Source of the DNA: UBA5704 sp036380715
Lineage (GTDB): Bacteria > Acidobacteriota > Thermoanaerobaculia > Multivoradales > UBA5704
Direction: 5' to 3'
Length of the DNA: 44,865 bases
NCBI GenBank assembly: GCA_036380715.1
Contig: DASVEF010000207.1
Location: 1-44,865 of the forward strand
Positions 15,315-24,716 of this stretch are shown here, piece after piece. The notes beneath the pieces are model-generated. The model was not told where the DNA came from. It worked only from the letters and a program-made list of their open reading frames with translations, and searched no databases. The position numbers and the translations under genes are program-made. Each line of letters begins with the position of its first letter. The first letter of the stretch is position 1.

Positions 15315-15698
15315 CTACCCCCGCCCGCCCGGCAACGGCAGCCGGAAGATCACCGGCACGATGAAGAAGATGGTGAAAACGCAGAGGCCCCAGAGGGGGA
15401 CGAAGGGGGCGGCTCTCTGCATGGGGATCGGCGCCATGTCGCGCAAGAGGAAGAGGAAGCCCACCGGCCCCACGAAGTAGAGGAGCAGGAGCCGGCGGGT
15501 GAGCTTGGCGGAGAGGTTGCGGGTCCGCTGCACGCAGAGCAGGCCGAACAGCCAGCCGAGCGACATGGCGAACCCGTAGTAGGGGTACAGCCCGAGAGGC
15601 AGGCTGCCGTCGATGCGCACCCACCCGAAGAAGACCAGGACCTCGACGAGCCAGCACGCCAGGAACAGCGCGAGCAGGATGATCTCGGACCGCTTCAC
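15315..15698 (-). CDS. Small membrane protein of unknown function
   Basis: 127 aa with four likely transmembrane helices: IILLALFLACWLVEVLVFF, YYGFAMSLGWLFGLLCV, LLLLYFVGPVGFLFLL and WGLCVFTIFFIVPVIF. No family recognised. The GTG start lies 3 nt after the gcvP stop, so it is co-transcribed with the glycine cleavage genes. Its stop is just outside the MITE-like element. Confidence 0.7.
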   Translation of the reverse strand: MKRSEIILLALFLACWLVEVLVFFGWVRIDGSLPLGLYPYYGFAMSLGWLFGLLCVQRTRNLSAKLTRRLLLLYFVGPVGFLFLLRDMAPIPMQRAAPFVPLWGLCVFTIFFIVPVIFRLPLPGGRG

Positions 15699-15701
15699 GT
15701 C

Positions 15702-18663
<2,962 letters not shown>

Positions 18664-18674
<11 letters not shown>

Positions 18675-19047
18675 TCTTCACGAACTCCTCGTAGGCTTCG
18701 GCGTTCATGAGCGACTTCAGATCCGCGGCCGAGGAGAAGCGGATCTTGATCAGCCAGCCTTCGTGGTGCGGATCTTCGTTGATCAGCTCGGGGTCGTCGA
18801 CCACGGCGTCGTTGATCTCGACGATCTCACCGGCGACCGGGGTGTAGACCTCGGCCACAGCCTTGACCGACTCGATGGTTCCGATCTCGTCGTTGGCGTC
18901 GAACACCTGGCCGGCCTCGGGCAGCTCGACGAACACCACCTCGCCCAGCTCCTGCTGCGCGAAGTCGGTGATGCCGAGCACGCAGACGTCATCCTCGACG
19001 TGGATCCACTCGTGCTCCCTCGAATAGAGATAGTCCGTGGGGTACAT
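18664..19047 (-). CDS. gcvH: Glycine cleavage system H-protein
   Basis: 127 aa lipoyl-carrier protein. The lipoylated lysine is Lys62 in GTIESVKAVAEVY. It shuttles the aminomethyl group between P, T and L proteins. A strong GGAGGGATTAGAGGGA region precedes the ATG. It lies between gcvT and gcvP and overlaps gcvP by 11 nt. The 114-nt gap to gcvT holds no clear terminator. Confidence 0.97.
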
Positions 19048-19161
19048 TCCCTCTAATCCCTCCAGTTTTGCTGGTCCGGCCCCGGCATCGGGAAAGGCGT
19101 CCGCGCGGGGTCGGACGAAGCGGCGTTATCTGCGGCGGGAACTCATTCAGTCTATACCACC

Positions 19162-20259
19162 CTACTTGGGCCGGCGATAGAACGGCGTCTCGACGACCGC
19201 GGCCGGAACCGGCTTGCCGCGCACGTCGAGGACCAGTGGCGTGCCCGGCGCGGCCATCTCCGACGGGACGTAGGCCATGCCCAGCGCCTTTTCGAAAGTC
19301 GGGCTCCACGTCCCGCTGGTGACGGCCCCCACCGGCTGCCCCCCCTCCCCGGAGAGAACCGTGTGCCCCTGGCGCGCGATTCCCCTCCCCTGGACCTCGA
19401 AGCCGACCAGCTTGCGGCTCAATCCGTCGGCGCGCTGGGCCTGTAGCGCCTCGCGCCCCAGGAACTCCCCCTTGTCGAGCTTGACCACCCAGCCGAGGCC
19501 GGCCTCGAAGGGGGTCGTGGTCTCGTCGATCTCGTGCCCATAGAGGGCCATGGCCGCCTCCAGGCGCAGGGTGTCGCGCGCGCCAAGCCCCGCCGGCTTC
19601 ACGCCCGCGTCGAGCAGGCGGCGCCAGACCTCCGGAGCGTCCTCCGGGCTCAGATAGAGCTCGAAGCCGTCCTCCCCGGTGTAGCCGGTGCGCGAGATCA
19701 GGGCCGGCCGGCCGGCCACCTCCCCCTGGAGAAAGCCGTAGTACTTGAGGCCCGCCGCCTCCGGAGAGGCCAGCGGCTTCAGGATCTCCAGCGCCTTCGG
19801 TCCCTGGAGGGCGATCAGGGCGTAACGGTCGCTCTCGTCGGTCACCTCGGCCTCTCCGGAGGCCCGCGAGGCGATCCACTCGAAGTCGCGGCCGGCGTTG
19901 GAGGCGTTGACCACGACCAGGAAGTCGTCGGCGGCCAGCCGGTAGATCAGCAGGTCGTCCACATAGGTGCCCTGCTCGGTGAGCAGGCCGCTGTAGTGAG
20001 CCCGCCCCGGCGCGAGCTTGGAGACGTCGTTCGGAGTGAGCCGCTGGAGCAGCGCCTCGGCCCCGGCGCCGCGCACCCGGACCTCGCCCATATGGGAGAC
20101 GTCGAACATCCCGGCCGCCGTGCGCACGGCCCGGTGCTCCTCGATCACCCCGTCGTACTGCACCGGCATCTCCCAGCCGGCGAACTCCACCAGCCGCGCC
20201 CCCTGCTCCGCGTGGAACGCATGAAGCGGGGTTCGCTTGAGATCCTCGCTCTGAGCCAT
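19162..20259 (-). CDS. gcvT: Glycine cleavage system T-protein (aminomethyltransferase)
   Basis: 365 aa. It transfers the methylene unit to tetrahydrofolate and releases ammonia. Canonical segments are GWEMPVQYDG, FDVSHMGEVRVRG, SRTGYTGEDGFEL and the GHEIDETTTPFEAGL loop. First gene of gcvTHP. No glycine riboswitch aptamer is apparent in the 158 nt upstream, which is shared with a divergent gene. Confidence 0.97.
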   Translation of the reverse strand: MAQSEDLKRTPLHAFHAEQGARLVEFAGWEMPVQYDGVIEEHRAVRTAAGMFDVSHMGEVRVRGAGAEALLQRLTPNDVSKLAPGRAHYSGLLTEQGTYVDDLLIYRLAADDFLVVVNASNAGRDFEWIASRASGEAEVTDESDRYALIALQGPKALEILKPLASPEAAGLKYYGFLQGEVAGRPALISRTGYTGEDGFELYLSPEDAPEVWRRLLDAGVKPAGLGARDTLRLEAAMALYGHEIDETTTPFEAGLGWVVKLDKGEFLGREALQAQRADGLSRKLVGFEVQGRGIARQGHTVLSGEGGQPVGAVTSGTWSPTFEKALGMAYVPSEMAAPGTPLVLDVRGKPVPAAVVETPFYRRPK

Positions 20260-20291
20260 ACTTGAGACTGGACCCTCCGAATGGACGCGCC

Positions 20292-20310
20292 GGGCCGCCG
20301 GCGGCGGCCC
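20292..20310. other. Perfect GC palindrome in the gcvT / Spy-like divergent spacer
   Basis: GGGCCGCC GGC GGCGGCCC: an 8-bp stem with a 3-nt loop between the divergent starts. A TATCAT hexamer lies just downstream at 20316-20321. It could be an operator or a transcript hairpin; no evidence separates these. Confidence 0.4.
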
Positions 20311-20417
20311 AACGGTATCATAGGCGGGGTGGCGAAATTGTCGCGCAGGAAATCCAGTATCCGTGGGTTCCAGAAGGAGGAGAGCGGCACCCGCCTCCGA
20401 GAAAGGAGACTGTCAAC

Positions 20418-20894
20418 ATGAAGAATCCGAGGATTTTGACCGCTGTCATCCTCACCGCTCTGGTCGCCGCCCTGGCCCTGCCCGCGCTGGCCCCTGCCGG
20501 CCAGACCGCTCAGGTCGCCGAGGCCGCCCGGCCGAATCCGGTCGAGCTGCTGAACAATCCGCGCGCTCTCGCCCGCTACCTGCGGCTCACCCCCGAGCAG
20601 CTCGCGGCCTTCCGCCAGCTCCGCCAGGAGCTGCAGAACACGGTGGAGCCGCTCCGCGAGCAGCAGAGGGATCTCCGCGAGCAGCTCCGCGACCAGCTCG
20701 AGGCGTCGAGCCCGGACGCCTGCGCCATCGGCGAGACGTCGGTCGACATCCATGAGCTCGGCGAGCAGATCAGGGCCGCAGTCGAGCACTTCGACGAGCA
20801 GTTCTCGGCCATCCTCACCCCCGCGCAGCTCGCCCGTTACGAGGCCCTCAAGGAGCTCGCGCGCCAGCTCCGGGGCGGCGAAGACGACGAGTAA
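20418..20894 (+). CDS. Periplasmic Spy/CpxP-like helical protein
   Basis: 158 aa. A Sec signal peptide (ILTAVILTALVAALALPALAPAG) is followed by an all-helical, highly charged region. LTPEQLAAFRQLRQEL and LTPAQLARYEALKEL are two copies of the LTxxQ-type motif typical of Spy/CpxP periplasmic chaperones and metal-stress proteins. Residues between form a probable coiled coil (REQQRDLREQLRDQLE). A GAAAGGAGA Shine-Dalgarno site precedes the ATG. Function inferred from fold only. Confidence 0.7.
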   Translation: MKNPRILTAVILTALVAALALPALAPAGQTAQVAEAARPNPVELLNNPRALARYLRLTPEQLAAFRQLRQELQNTVEPLREQQRDLREQLRDQLEASSPDACAIGETSVDIHELGEQIRAAVEHFDEQFSAILTPAQLARYEALKELARQLRGGEDDE

Positions 20895-20934
20895 GACAGG
20901 CACGCCCTCCCGCCCTCTCCTCACAGTCCGTGTT

Positions 20935-20973
20935 CCCCCTCTCCCCTCGGGAGAGGGGGCCAGGGGGTGAGGG
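20935..20973. repeat. GC-rich palindromic element, right-type half copy
   Basis: CCCCCTCTCCCCTCGGGAGAGGGGG followed by CCAGGGGGTGAGGG. It is a lone half-element of the window-wide family, in the right-hand orientation, between the Spy-like gene and sixA. Confidence 0.85.
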
Positions 20974-21007
20974 CTCCGCACGACGGCCCTCCTCCCCCTG
21001 CCGCGGC

Positions 21008-21036
21008 TTGGCATAAGACGAGCAAGAGCGTTATGT
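21008..21036 (+). promoter_or_regulatory. Promoter of sixA
   Basis: TTGGCA (21008-21013), 17-nt spacer, TTATGT (21031-21036). It lies just after the palindromic element and 26 nt before the sixA ATG. Confidence 0.55.
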
Positions 21037-21062
21037 CTAGAGACCGTCAGAGGAAGGTGGGC

Positions 21063-21566
21063 ATGCAGCTTCTCATGATCCGACACGCCATCGCCGAAGA
21101 ACGGGACGATTTCGCCAAGACCGGCAAGGACGATGACCTGCGGCCGCTGACCGATGAAGGGCGCAAGAAGATGAAGCAGGCCGCCAAGGGATTGAAGACG
21201 GTCGTCCCCGAGGTCGATCTGCTCGCCACCAGCCCGCTCACCCGCGCCGCCCAGACGGCCGCCATCCTCGACTCCATCTATGGCGGCCTGGAAGAGGTGG
21301 AGATCGAAGAGCTCGCGCCCGAGACCACTCCGGCCGACTTCCTGCGCTGGCTCCGCCAACAGAAGAAGGACACCATCGCCGTCGTGGGGCACGAGCCCAG
21401 CATCAGCCTGATTCTTTCCTGGCTGCTCACCGGCAACGAGCGCCGGATCTTCTCCTTCCGCAAGGGGGGCGCCTGCCTGCTGGAGTTCCCCGACGAGGTC
21501 GCCAGCGGCACCGCGACCCTGCTCTGGGCGCTGACTCCGGGTCAGCTCCGCGAGTTGGCGGACTGA
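21063..21566 (+). CDS. sixA: Phosphohistidine phosphatase SixA
   Basis: 167 aa histidine-phosphatase (RHG) superfamily. The catalytic N-terminal motif is LMIRHAIAEE, followed by SPLTRAAQTA and VVGHEPSISL with the second active-site His. SixA removes phosphate from phosphohistidine, for example in phosphorelay or PTS-Ntr proteins. The ATG at 21063 is chosen because GAGGAAGG sits 7 nt upstream. Confidence 0.92.
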   Translation: MQLLMIRHAIAEERDDFAKTGKDDDLRPLTDEGRKKMKQAAKGLKTVVPEVDLLATSPLTRAAQTAAILDSIYGGLEEVEIEELAPETTPADFLRWLRQQKKDTIAVVGHEPSISLILSWLLTGNERRIFSFRKGGACLLEFPDEVASGTATLLWALTPGQLRELAD

Positions 21567-21638
21567 AAAGGCCCCTCCGCTTCACCCTCCGAAACCACCA
21601 GCACGTCTCCAGACCCCGGCCGCGGGAAGAGTGAGCCC

Positions 21639-21848
21639 GATCCCTCGTGGGGCAGCGGCTGCCCAGCGAGGGACGGCGTCTGCCCAGTGAGGGACGGTGG
21701 CTGCCCAGCGAGGGACGGTGTCCGCCCAGCGAGGGACGGCGTCCGCCCAGTGAGGGACGGCGTCCGCCCAGCGAGGGACGGTGGCTGCCCAGTGAGGGAC
21801 GGCGTCTGCCCAGTGAGGGACGGTGTCCGCCCAGTGAGGGACGGGTGG
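21639..21848. repeat. 21-bp minisatellite, nine copies, plus an inverted partial copy
   Basis: Nine tandem 21-bp units of the form YGCCCAGYGAGGGACGGYGKC run from 21660 to 21848 without interruption. Variation is confined to a few positions (C/T and G/T). An inverted, imperfect unit (ATCCCTCGTGGGGCAGCGG) lies directly before the array, so the region can fold back. Because 21 is a multiple of three, frames stay open on both strands (heptads like LPSEGRR or PHWADAV), but codon pattern and lack of a ribosome-binding site argue these are not genes. Confidence 0.9.
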
Positions 21849-21867
21849 AGTCTGCGGGGGTAGTGTT

Positions 21868-22152
21868 CTAAGACTGTGTAGGTGGTACAGGGGGACTGGA
21901 CAGCGCCCGCCGGATGGCGCGGTCGATCTCCGCGCGCGCTTGATCTTGATTGGTACCGAGGTCTGATAGTTCCACCGGATCAAGGACGCGCATCCCGCTT
22001 TCGCGGTCTACGACTGAGAAGACGGAGGGTATGCCCCCGGCCATCTCCTTGCTCCCGACCACAGCCCGCAGCCGCGTACCGGCTAGAAGCCGGTTTCCAT
22101 AGCTCTCGGCCTCTTTGCGAAGGCCATCGTATGAGGTCGCCTCCCAACGCAT
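21868..22152 (-). CDS. Hypothetical 94-aa protein
   Basis: 94 residues starting MRWEATSYDGLRKEAESYG. It has a short beta-rich middle (RLRAVVGSKEMAGGIPSVF) and a helical C-terminus (QDQARAEIDRAIRRAL). No family recognised. GAAGGA is placed 8 nt before this ATG, which favours it over the longer in-frame start at 22215. TATTAT on the minus strand (22181-22186) may be its -10. Its stop lies in one copy of a 16-bp direct repeat. Confidence 0.5.
   Translation of the reverse strand: MRWEATSYDGLRKEAESYGNRLLAGTRLRAVVGSKEMAGGIPSVFSVVDRESGMRVLDPVELSDLGTNQDQARAEIDRAIRRALSSPPVPPTQS
21869..21884. repeat. 16-bp direct repeat, copy 1
   Basis: TAAGACTGTGTAGGTG, overlapping the stop codon of the 94-aa gene. 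An identical copy is at 22324-22339. Confidence 0.75.
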
Positions 22153-22323
22153 TGCTTCTGTCCTTCTACCCTCCGCCCCTATAATACCCCGTTTACGCCG
22201 GTCTTTACTCCCCATTTCCGCTGTAGACTTCCGGCATAGGCGCGGCTAGGAAGTCATGGAGCCGAAAGCCGGCCGCCCCGTAAGCCCGCCGCATGGGCAA
22301 GCCACAGATTCCTGGTCGTGTCG

Positions 22324-22339
22324 TAAGACTGTGTAGGTG
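22324..22339. repeat. 16-bp direct repeat, copy 2
   Basis: Identical to 21869-21884. The two copies bracket the 94-aa gene. This copy lies 16 nt beyond the stop codon of the next upstream gene (minus strand). The 140-nt gap 22216-22355 holds nothing else I can identify. Confidence 0.75.
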
Positions 22340-22355
22340 ATGTAGGCGGGCGGGA

Positions 22356-22583
22356 TCAAGCCATCATCGCCAGAGCTTTCCGGAACTCAGGTGGCGTGTC
22401 TGCGCCTGCCTCTTCCAGTCTGCGAATCTCCGCCTCAAGTTGCGCGCGACCGAAGGACGCGGTGTGCTCGTCGGGGCCGTCGTCGCCCTGCCGCCAATAG
22501 AAGTATGCCCGCTCCGGCCGCAAGGGCTCGTTTCCGGCGCTCTCTTGGCCGACATGCCAGTAGATCGTGAGGGTAGAGTCCAT
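22356..22583 (-). CDS. Hypothetical 75-aa protein
   Basis: 75 aa starting MDSTLTIYWHVGQESAGNE, followed by RAYFYWRQGDDGPDEHTASFG and a C-terminal helix (LEAEIRRLEEAGADTP). It is small, acidic and soluble; no family recognised. GAGGAG lies 12 nt upstream of the ATG and a TATAAA is between them. Could be an orphan immunity or antitoxin-like protein, but there is no direct evidence. Confidence 0.5.
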   Translation of the reverse strand: MDSTLTIYWHVGQESAGNEPLRPERAYFYWRQGDDGPDEHTASFGRAQLEAEIRRLEEAGADTPPEFRKALAMMA

Positions 22584-22624
22584 ATCCTTTATACTCCTCT
22601 CTCCGTTTCAAGCACCCCTGCCGC

Positions 22625-22849
22625 CTAATTTACCCGCGGGATATTTCGGTAATGGTCAGGATACACAGCATAGAGCCTGCCGGTCCACCGGTCGACGAGA
22701 TATGAGCCACCGCCGGTCGTCGACTTGGTAACGGCGGTGAAGCGACCCGGATAGGGAATCAAAGTCGGCGGGCTATCTCGCGCGACGATGACCGCGAGCA
22801 CTACCAAGAGCAACGCGGCCACCACGATCCCGGGAACTTTTCGCTGCAC
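22625..22849 (-). CDS. Hypothetical 74-aa membrane-anchored protein
   Basis: 74 aa. One N-terminal transmembrane helix (VPGIVVAALLLVVLAVIVA) is followed by about 48 residues predicted outside the membrane, with SYLVDRWTGRLYAVYPD near the end. GTG start; TAGAAT lies 5 nt upstream and could be a -10 of a leaderless message. No family recognised. Confidence 0.5.
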   Translation of the reverse strand: MQRKVPGIVVAALLLVVLAVIVARDSPPTLIPYPGRFTAVTKSTTGGGSYLVDRWTGRLYAVYPDHYRNIPRVN

Positions 22850-22871
22850 ACCTTATTCTATCCCTCCTCGG

Positions 22872-23198
22872 TCATGCGACATAGAGAGGTCTGGCGGTCC
22901 GCAGAATCTTCTGTCGGCGGATCCAGTTGGGGCTCTGCTCGACGGCGGAGCGGGTCACCAGGTCAACCTCGCGGCCGAGAATTTCAACCAGCTCGAGTTC
23001 CATCCGCGCGTGGTCGAAGAGGCTCCAGTCGGCATCCGGGGTGAAGCGGACCAGGAGATCGACATCGCTATCCGGGCCGAAGTCCTCTCGTAGGGCTGAG
23101 CCGAAGAGCGACAGCTCCAGGATCTTCCAGCGGCGGCAGAAGTCTTCCATCTTCTCGCGTGGCCATTGGAGGCGTGGGGATTGCCGCTCAGGGAGCAT
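22872..23198 (-). CDS. MNT-type nucleotidyltransferase domain protein
   Basis: About 108 aa. The polymerase-beta-like signature is clear: LFGSALREDFGPDSDVDLLV, with the GS motif and the two metal-binding Asp (DVD). This minimal nucleotidyltransferase family includes MntA antitoxins that AMPylate HEPN toxins. No HEPN gene is adjacent; the neighbour upstream is a 71-aa protein of unknown family. The start at 23198 (MLPERQSPR) is 10 nt after the upstream stop; a longer start at 23246 would overlap that gene. Confidence 0.8.
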   Translation of the reverse strand: MLPERQSPRLQWPREKMEDFCRRWKILELSLFGSALREDFGPDSDVDLLVRFTPDADWSLFDHARMELELVEILGREVDLVTRSAVEQSPNWIRRQKILRTARPLYVA

Positions 23199-23208
23199 GG
23201 ACGGCTGC

Positions 23209-23424
23209 CTATTTCCGGGGTCCTCGCTCGGATTCGTACCTGGCAATCAGCTCCCGAACGAGCGGTACCAGGGCTACCGGCACTTTCATCAGAGTACCGT
23301 TTTCGCCTGCAAGAGCGTCCTCATGCTCGGCGGCAGCCTCGCTGTCCATCTGGCTTTCATAATGGACGATCAGCTCTCGAATGCGCTGCTCGTCCCACCC
23401 GGCTGGAAATTCGTTGCGGTTCAT
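23209..23424 (-). CDS. Conserved small protein paired with the nucleotidyltransferase
   Basis: 71 aa starting MNRNEFPAGWDEQRIRELI. It is helical and acidic, with LVPLVRELIARYESERG at the end. The PAGWDExR...HYE...LVPxVRELIA pattern is one I associate with small antitoxin-like proteins near toxin or nucleotidyltransferase genes, from memory only. AGGAG sits 7 nt before the ATG, right at the edge of the giant palindrome. It ends 10 nt before the nucleotidyltransferase start, so the two form an operon. Confidence 0.6.
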   Translation of the reverse strand: MNRNEFPAGWDEQRIRELIVHYESQMDSEAAAEHEDALAGENGTLMKVPVALVPLVRELIARYESERGPRK

Positions 23425-23436
23425 TTCCGGCTCCTG

Positions 23437-23667
23437 CCCGGCCCAACGGGCCGGGAGATTCCAGCCCAGGGCTGAGGCCGCAGGCCGATGCCCTGGGTCA
23501 ACAGGCCCCCACAATCATGCGGCCTGAATGGCCGCGAGACCTCTGAGCCGACCGCGGCAAAAACTCTCGCGGGCCTTTCAGGCCGCGGGTTGGTCGCCTT
23601 TCTCTCCCCAGGGCATCGGCCTTCGGCCTCAGCCCTGGGCTCCATTCTCCCGGCCCGTTGGGCCGGG
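23437..23667. repeat. 231-bp giant imperfect palindrome
   Basis: The outer arms (23437-23497 and 23607-23667) are inverted copies matching at 57 of 61. Each arm contains its own hairpins: CCCGGCCC/GGGCCGGG, CCCAGGGC/GCCCTGGG and GGCCG/CGGCC. A second, inner inverted pair (about 23519-23540 and 23565-23586, GCGGCCTGAA...CGCGAGA) continues the symmetry. There is no convincing open frame. It looks like a non-autonomous palindromic mobile element or an extended transcript structure between two minus-strand genes. Confidence 0.85.
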
Positions 23668-23700
23668 TGGAGAAGAAGCTCGCAGATTCCCGGACGTAGA

Positions 23701-24549
23701 TCAGGGCTCCAGGCTCTCCAACCTCGCCAGCAGCTCCCGCTGCTCGGGGGAGAGCGAACCGGCAATCTCCCTCTGGCGGAGCGTCTCCCGCGCGAGGGCC
23801 AGAACGAGAGGGAGCTTCTCCGGCGCGAGGGCGCGCAGGCCCTCCAGGTGGCGCTCGACGGTGGCCCGGTCGCCGCGGGCAGCGGGACCGGTCAACGCCG
23901 ATCCCAGCGGGGCTCCGCTTTCGTGGGCCTCGGCGGCGGCGGCCACGGCGCCTCGGCAGAGCTCCAGATATCCCCCCATCACGGTGTCGGGCAGGCCGAG
24001 CCGTGAGGCGATCTCCTGAGCCAGGGCGAGGAGGGTGACCACGCCGCCGGCCGCCAGGGTGGCCGCGAAGTGGTAGAGGGAGCGCGCCTCCGGAGGGACC
24101 TCCGCGGCGACCCCCTCCCAGGCCGCGGCCAGGCGGAACGCCAGCGCTTTCGCAGGGGGATCTCCGTCCACCGCGAAGAAGACGCCGCGCGCCTGCCCAA
24201 GGTCCGGGAGGGGATGAGGGAAGGCTTTCAGCGGGTGGAGGGAGCCGACCGCCGAGCCTCCGGCGTGCAGGGGGGCGAGGGCCGAGGCGTCCAGGCTGCC
24301 CGAGGTGTGGAGGACCACCGCGGCCTGCGGCCGTTCCGCCAGCGCGGCGGCCACTTCGGCGACGGCGCTGTCCGCGATCGCGATCAGCAGGAGGTCCTGC
24401 CCGGCCGTGGTCAACTCGGGTAGGCCTGTCCTCCCGGCTACGCCAACCCGCCGCGCTCCTGAAGCCTCGGCCCAGGCGGCGAGGCTCTGGCCAACGCGGC
24501 CTGGGCCCACGAGGGAGAAGGAGAGACCTGCCAGAGGAGATCCGGTCAC
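23701..24549 (-). CDS. Rossmann-fold DUF2520 domain protein
   Basis: 282 aa. The N-terminal NAD(P)-binding Rossmann motif is VGPGRVGQSLA; the next strand contains LLLIAIADSAV, and HTSGSLDASAL follows. The C-terminal helical half is DUF2520 (SLHPLKAFPHPL, YHFAATLAAGGVVTLLALA). These proteins resemble ketopantoate or pyrroline-carboxylate reductases, but substrates are unknown. The GTG at 24549 begins the Rossmann domain at the right distance. TATCGT is 6 nt upstream, suggesting a leaderless start. Confidence 0.85.
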   Translation of the reverse strand: MTGSPLAGLSFSLVGPGRVGQSLAAWAEASGARRVGVAGRTGLPELTTAGQDLLLIAIADSAVAEVAAALAERPQAAVVLHTSGSLDASALAPLHAGGSAVGSLHPLKAFPHPLPDLGQARGVFFAVDGDPPAKALAFRLAAAWEGVAAEVPPEARSLYHFAATLAAGGVVTLLALAQEIASRLGLPDTVMGGYLELCRGAVAAAAEAHESGAPLGSALTGPAARGDRATVERHLEGLRALAPEKLPLVLALARETLRQREIAGSLSPEQRELLARLESLEP

Positions 24550-24555
24550 AGCGCT

Positions 24556-24561
24556 ACGATA
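24556..24561 (-). promoter_or_regulatory. -10-like hexamer 6 nt before the DUF2520 start
   Basis: Reads TATCGT on the minus strand with AGCGCT before the GTG start codon. No clear -35. Confidence 0.4.
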
Positions 24562-24631
24562 GCCGCTCCCCCCGGCTGCGGCAAGACCCCGGCAAGTGCC
24601 TTTCTCTTCAATCACTTGAGAGATGACGATC

Positions 24632-24660
24632 TTGACAAGGAAGGGCTTGGCGGCTACTAT
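24632..24660 (+). promoter_or_regulatory. Sigma70 promoter of the hrcA operon
   Basis: Perfect -35 TTGACA (24632-24637), 17-nt spacer, -10 TACTAT (24655-24660). The CIRCE operator begins 4 nt downstream, over the transcription start. Confidence 0.85.
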
Positions 24661-24663
24661 CTG

Positions 24664-24690
24664 TTAGCACTCGTGTAGTGAGAGTGCTAA
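24664..24690. promoter_or_regulatory. CIRCE element (HrcA operator)
   Basis: Perfect consensus TTAGCACTC (24664-24672), 9-nt spacer, GAGTGCTAA (24682-24690). HrcA bound here would block the overlapping promoter, so hrcA and the downstream chaperone genes are autoregulated by heat. Confidence 0.97.
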
Positions 24691-24716
24691 CTCTTGAGGC
24701 CGGAACGGAACCGCTC

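Noticed and set aside
20260..20417. Glycine riboswitch before gcvT
   Set aside because: The 158-nt spacer shows only a GC palindrome and -10-like hexamer; no paired glycine-aptamer motifs seen.
21660..21848. CRISPR array
   Set aside because: The units are contiguous with no unique spacers and no cas genes are nearby.
21582..21983. Minus-strand frame with VPHWADA heptads, and the opposite LPSEGRR frame
   Set aside because: Both are produced by the 21-bp tandem repeat; no ribosome-binding site, and both extend into non-repeat DNA without recognisable protein features.
24678..24716. Longer hrcA start (MRVLTLEAGTEPL)
   Set aside because: The start codon would lie inside the CIRCE operator; the ATG at 24717 begins the conserved domain.
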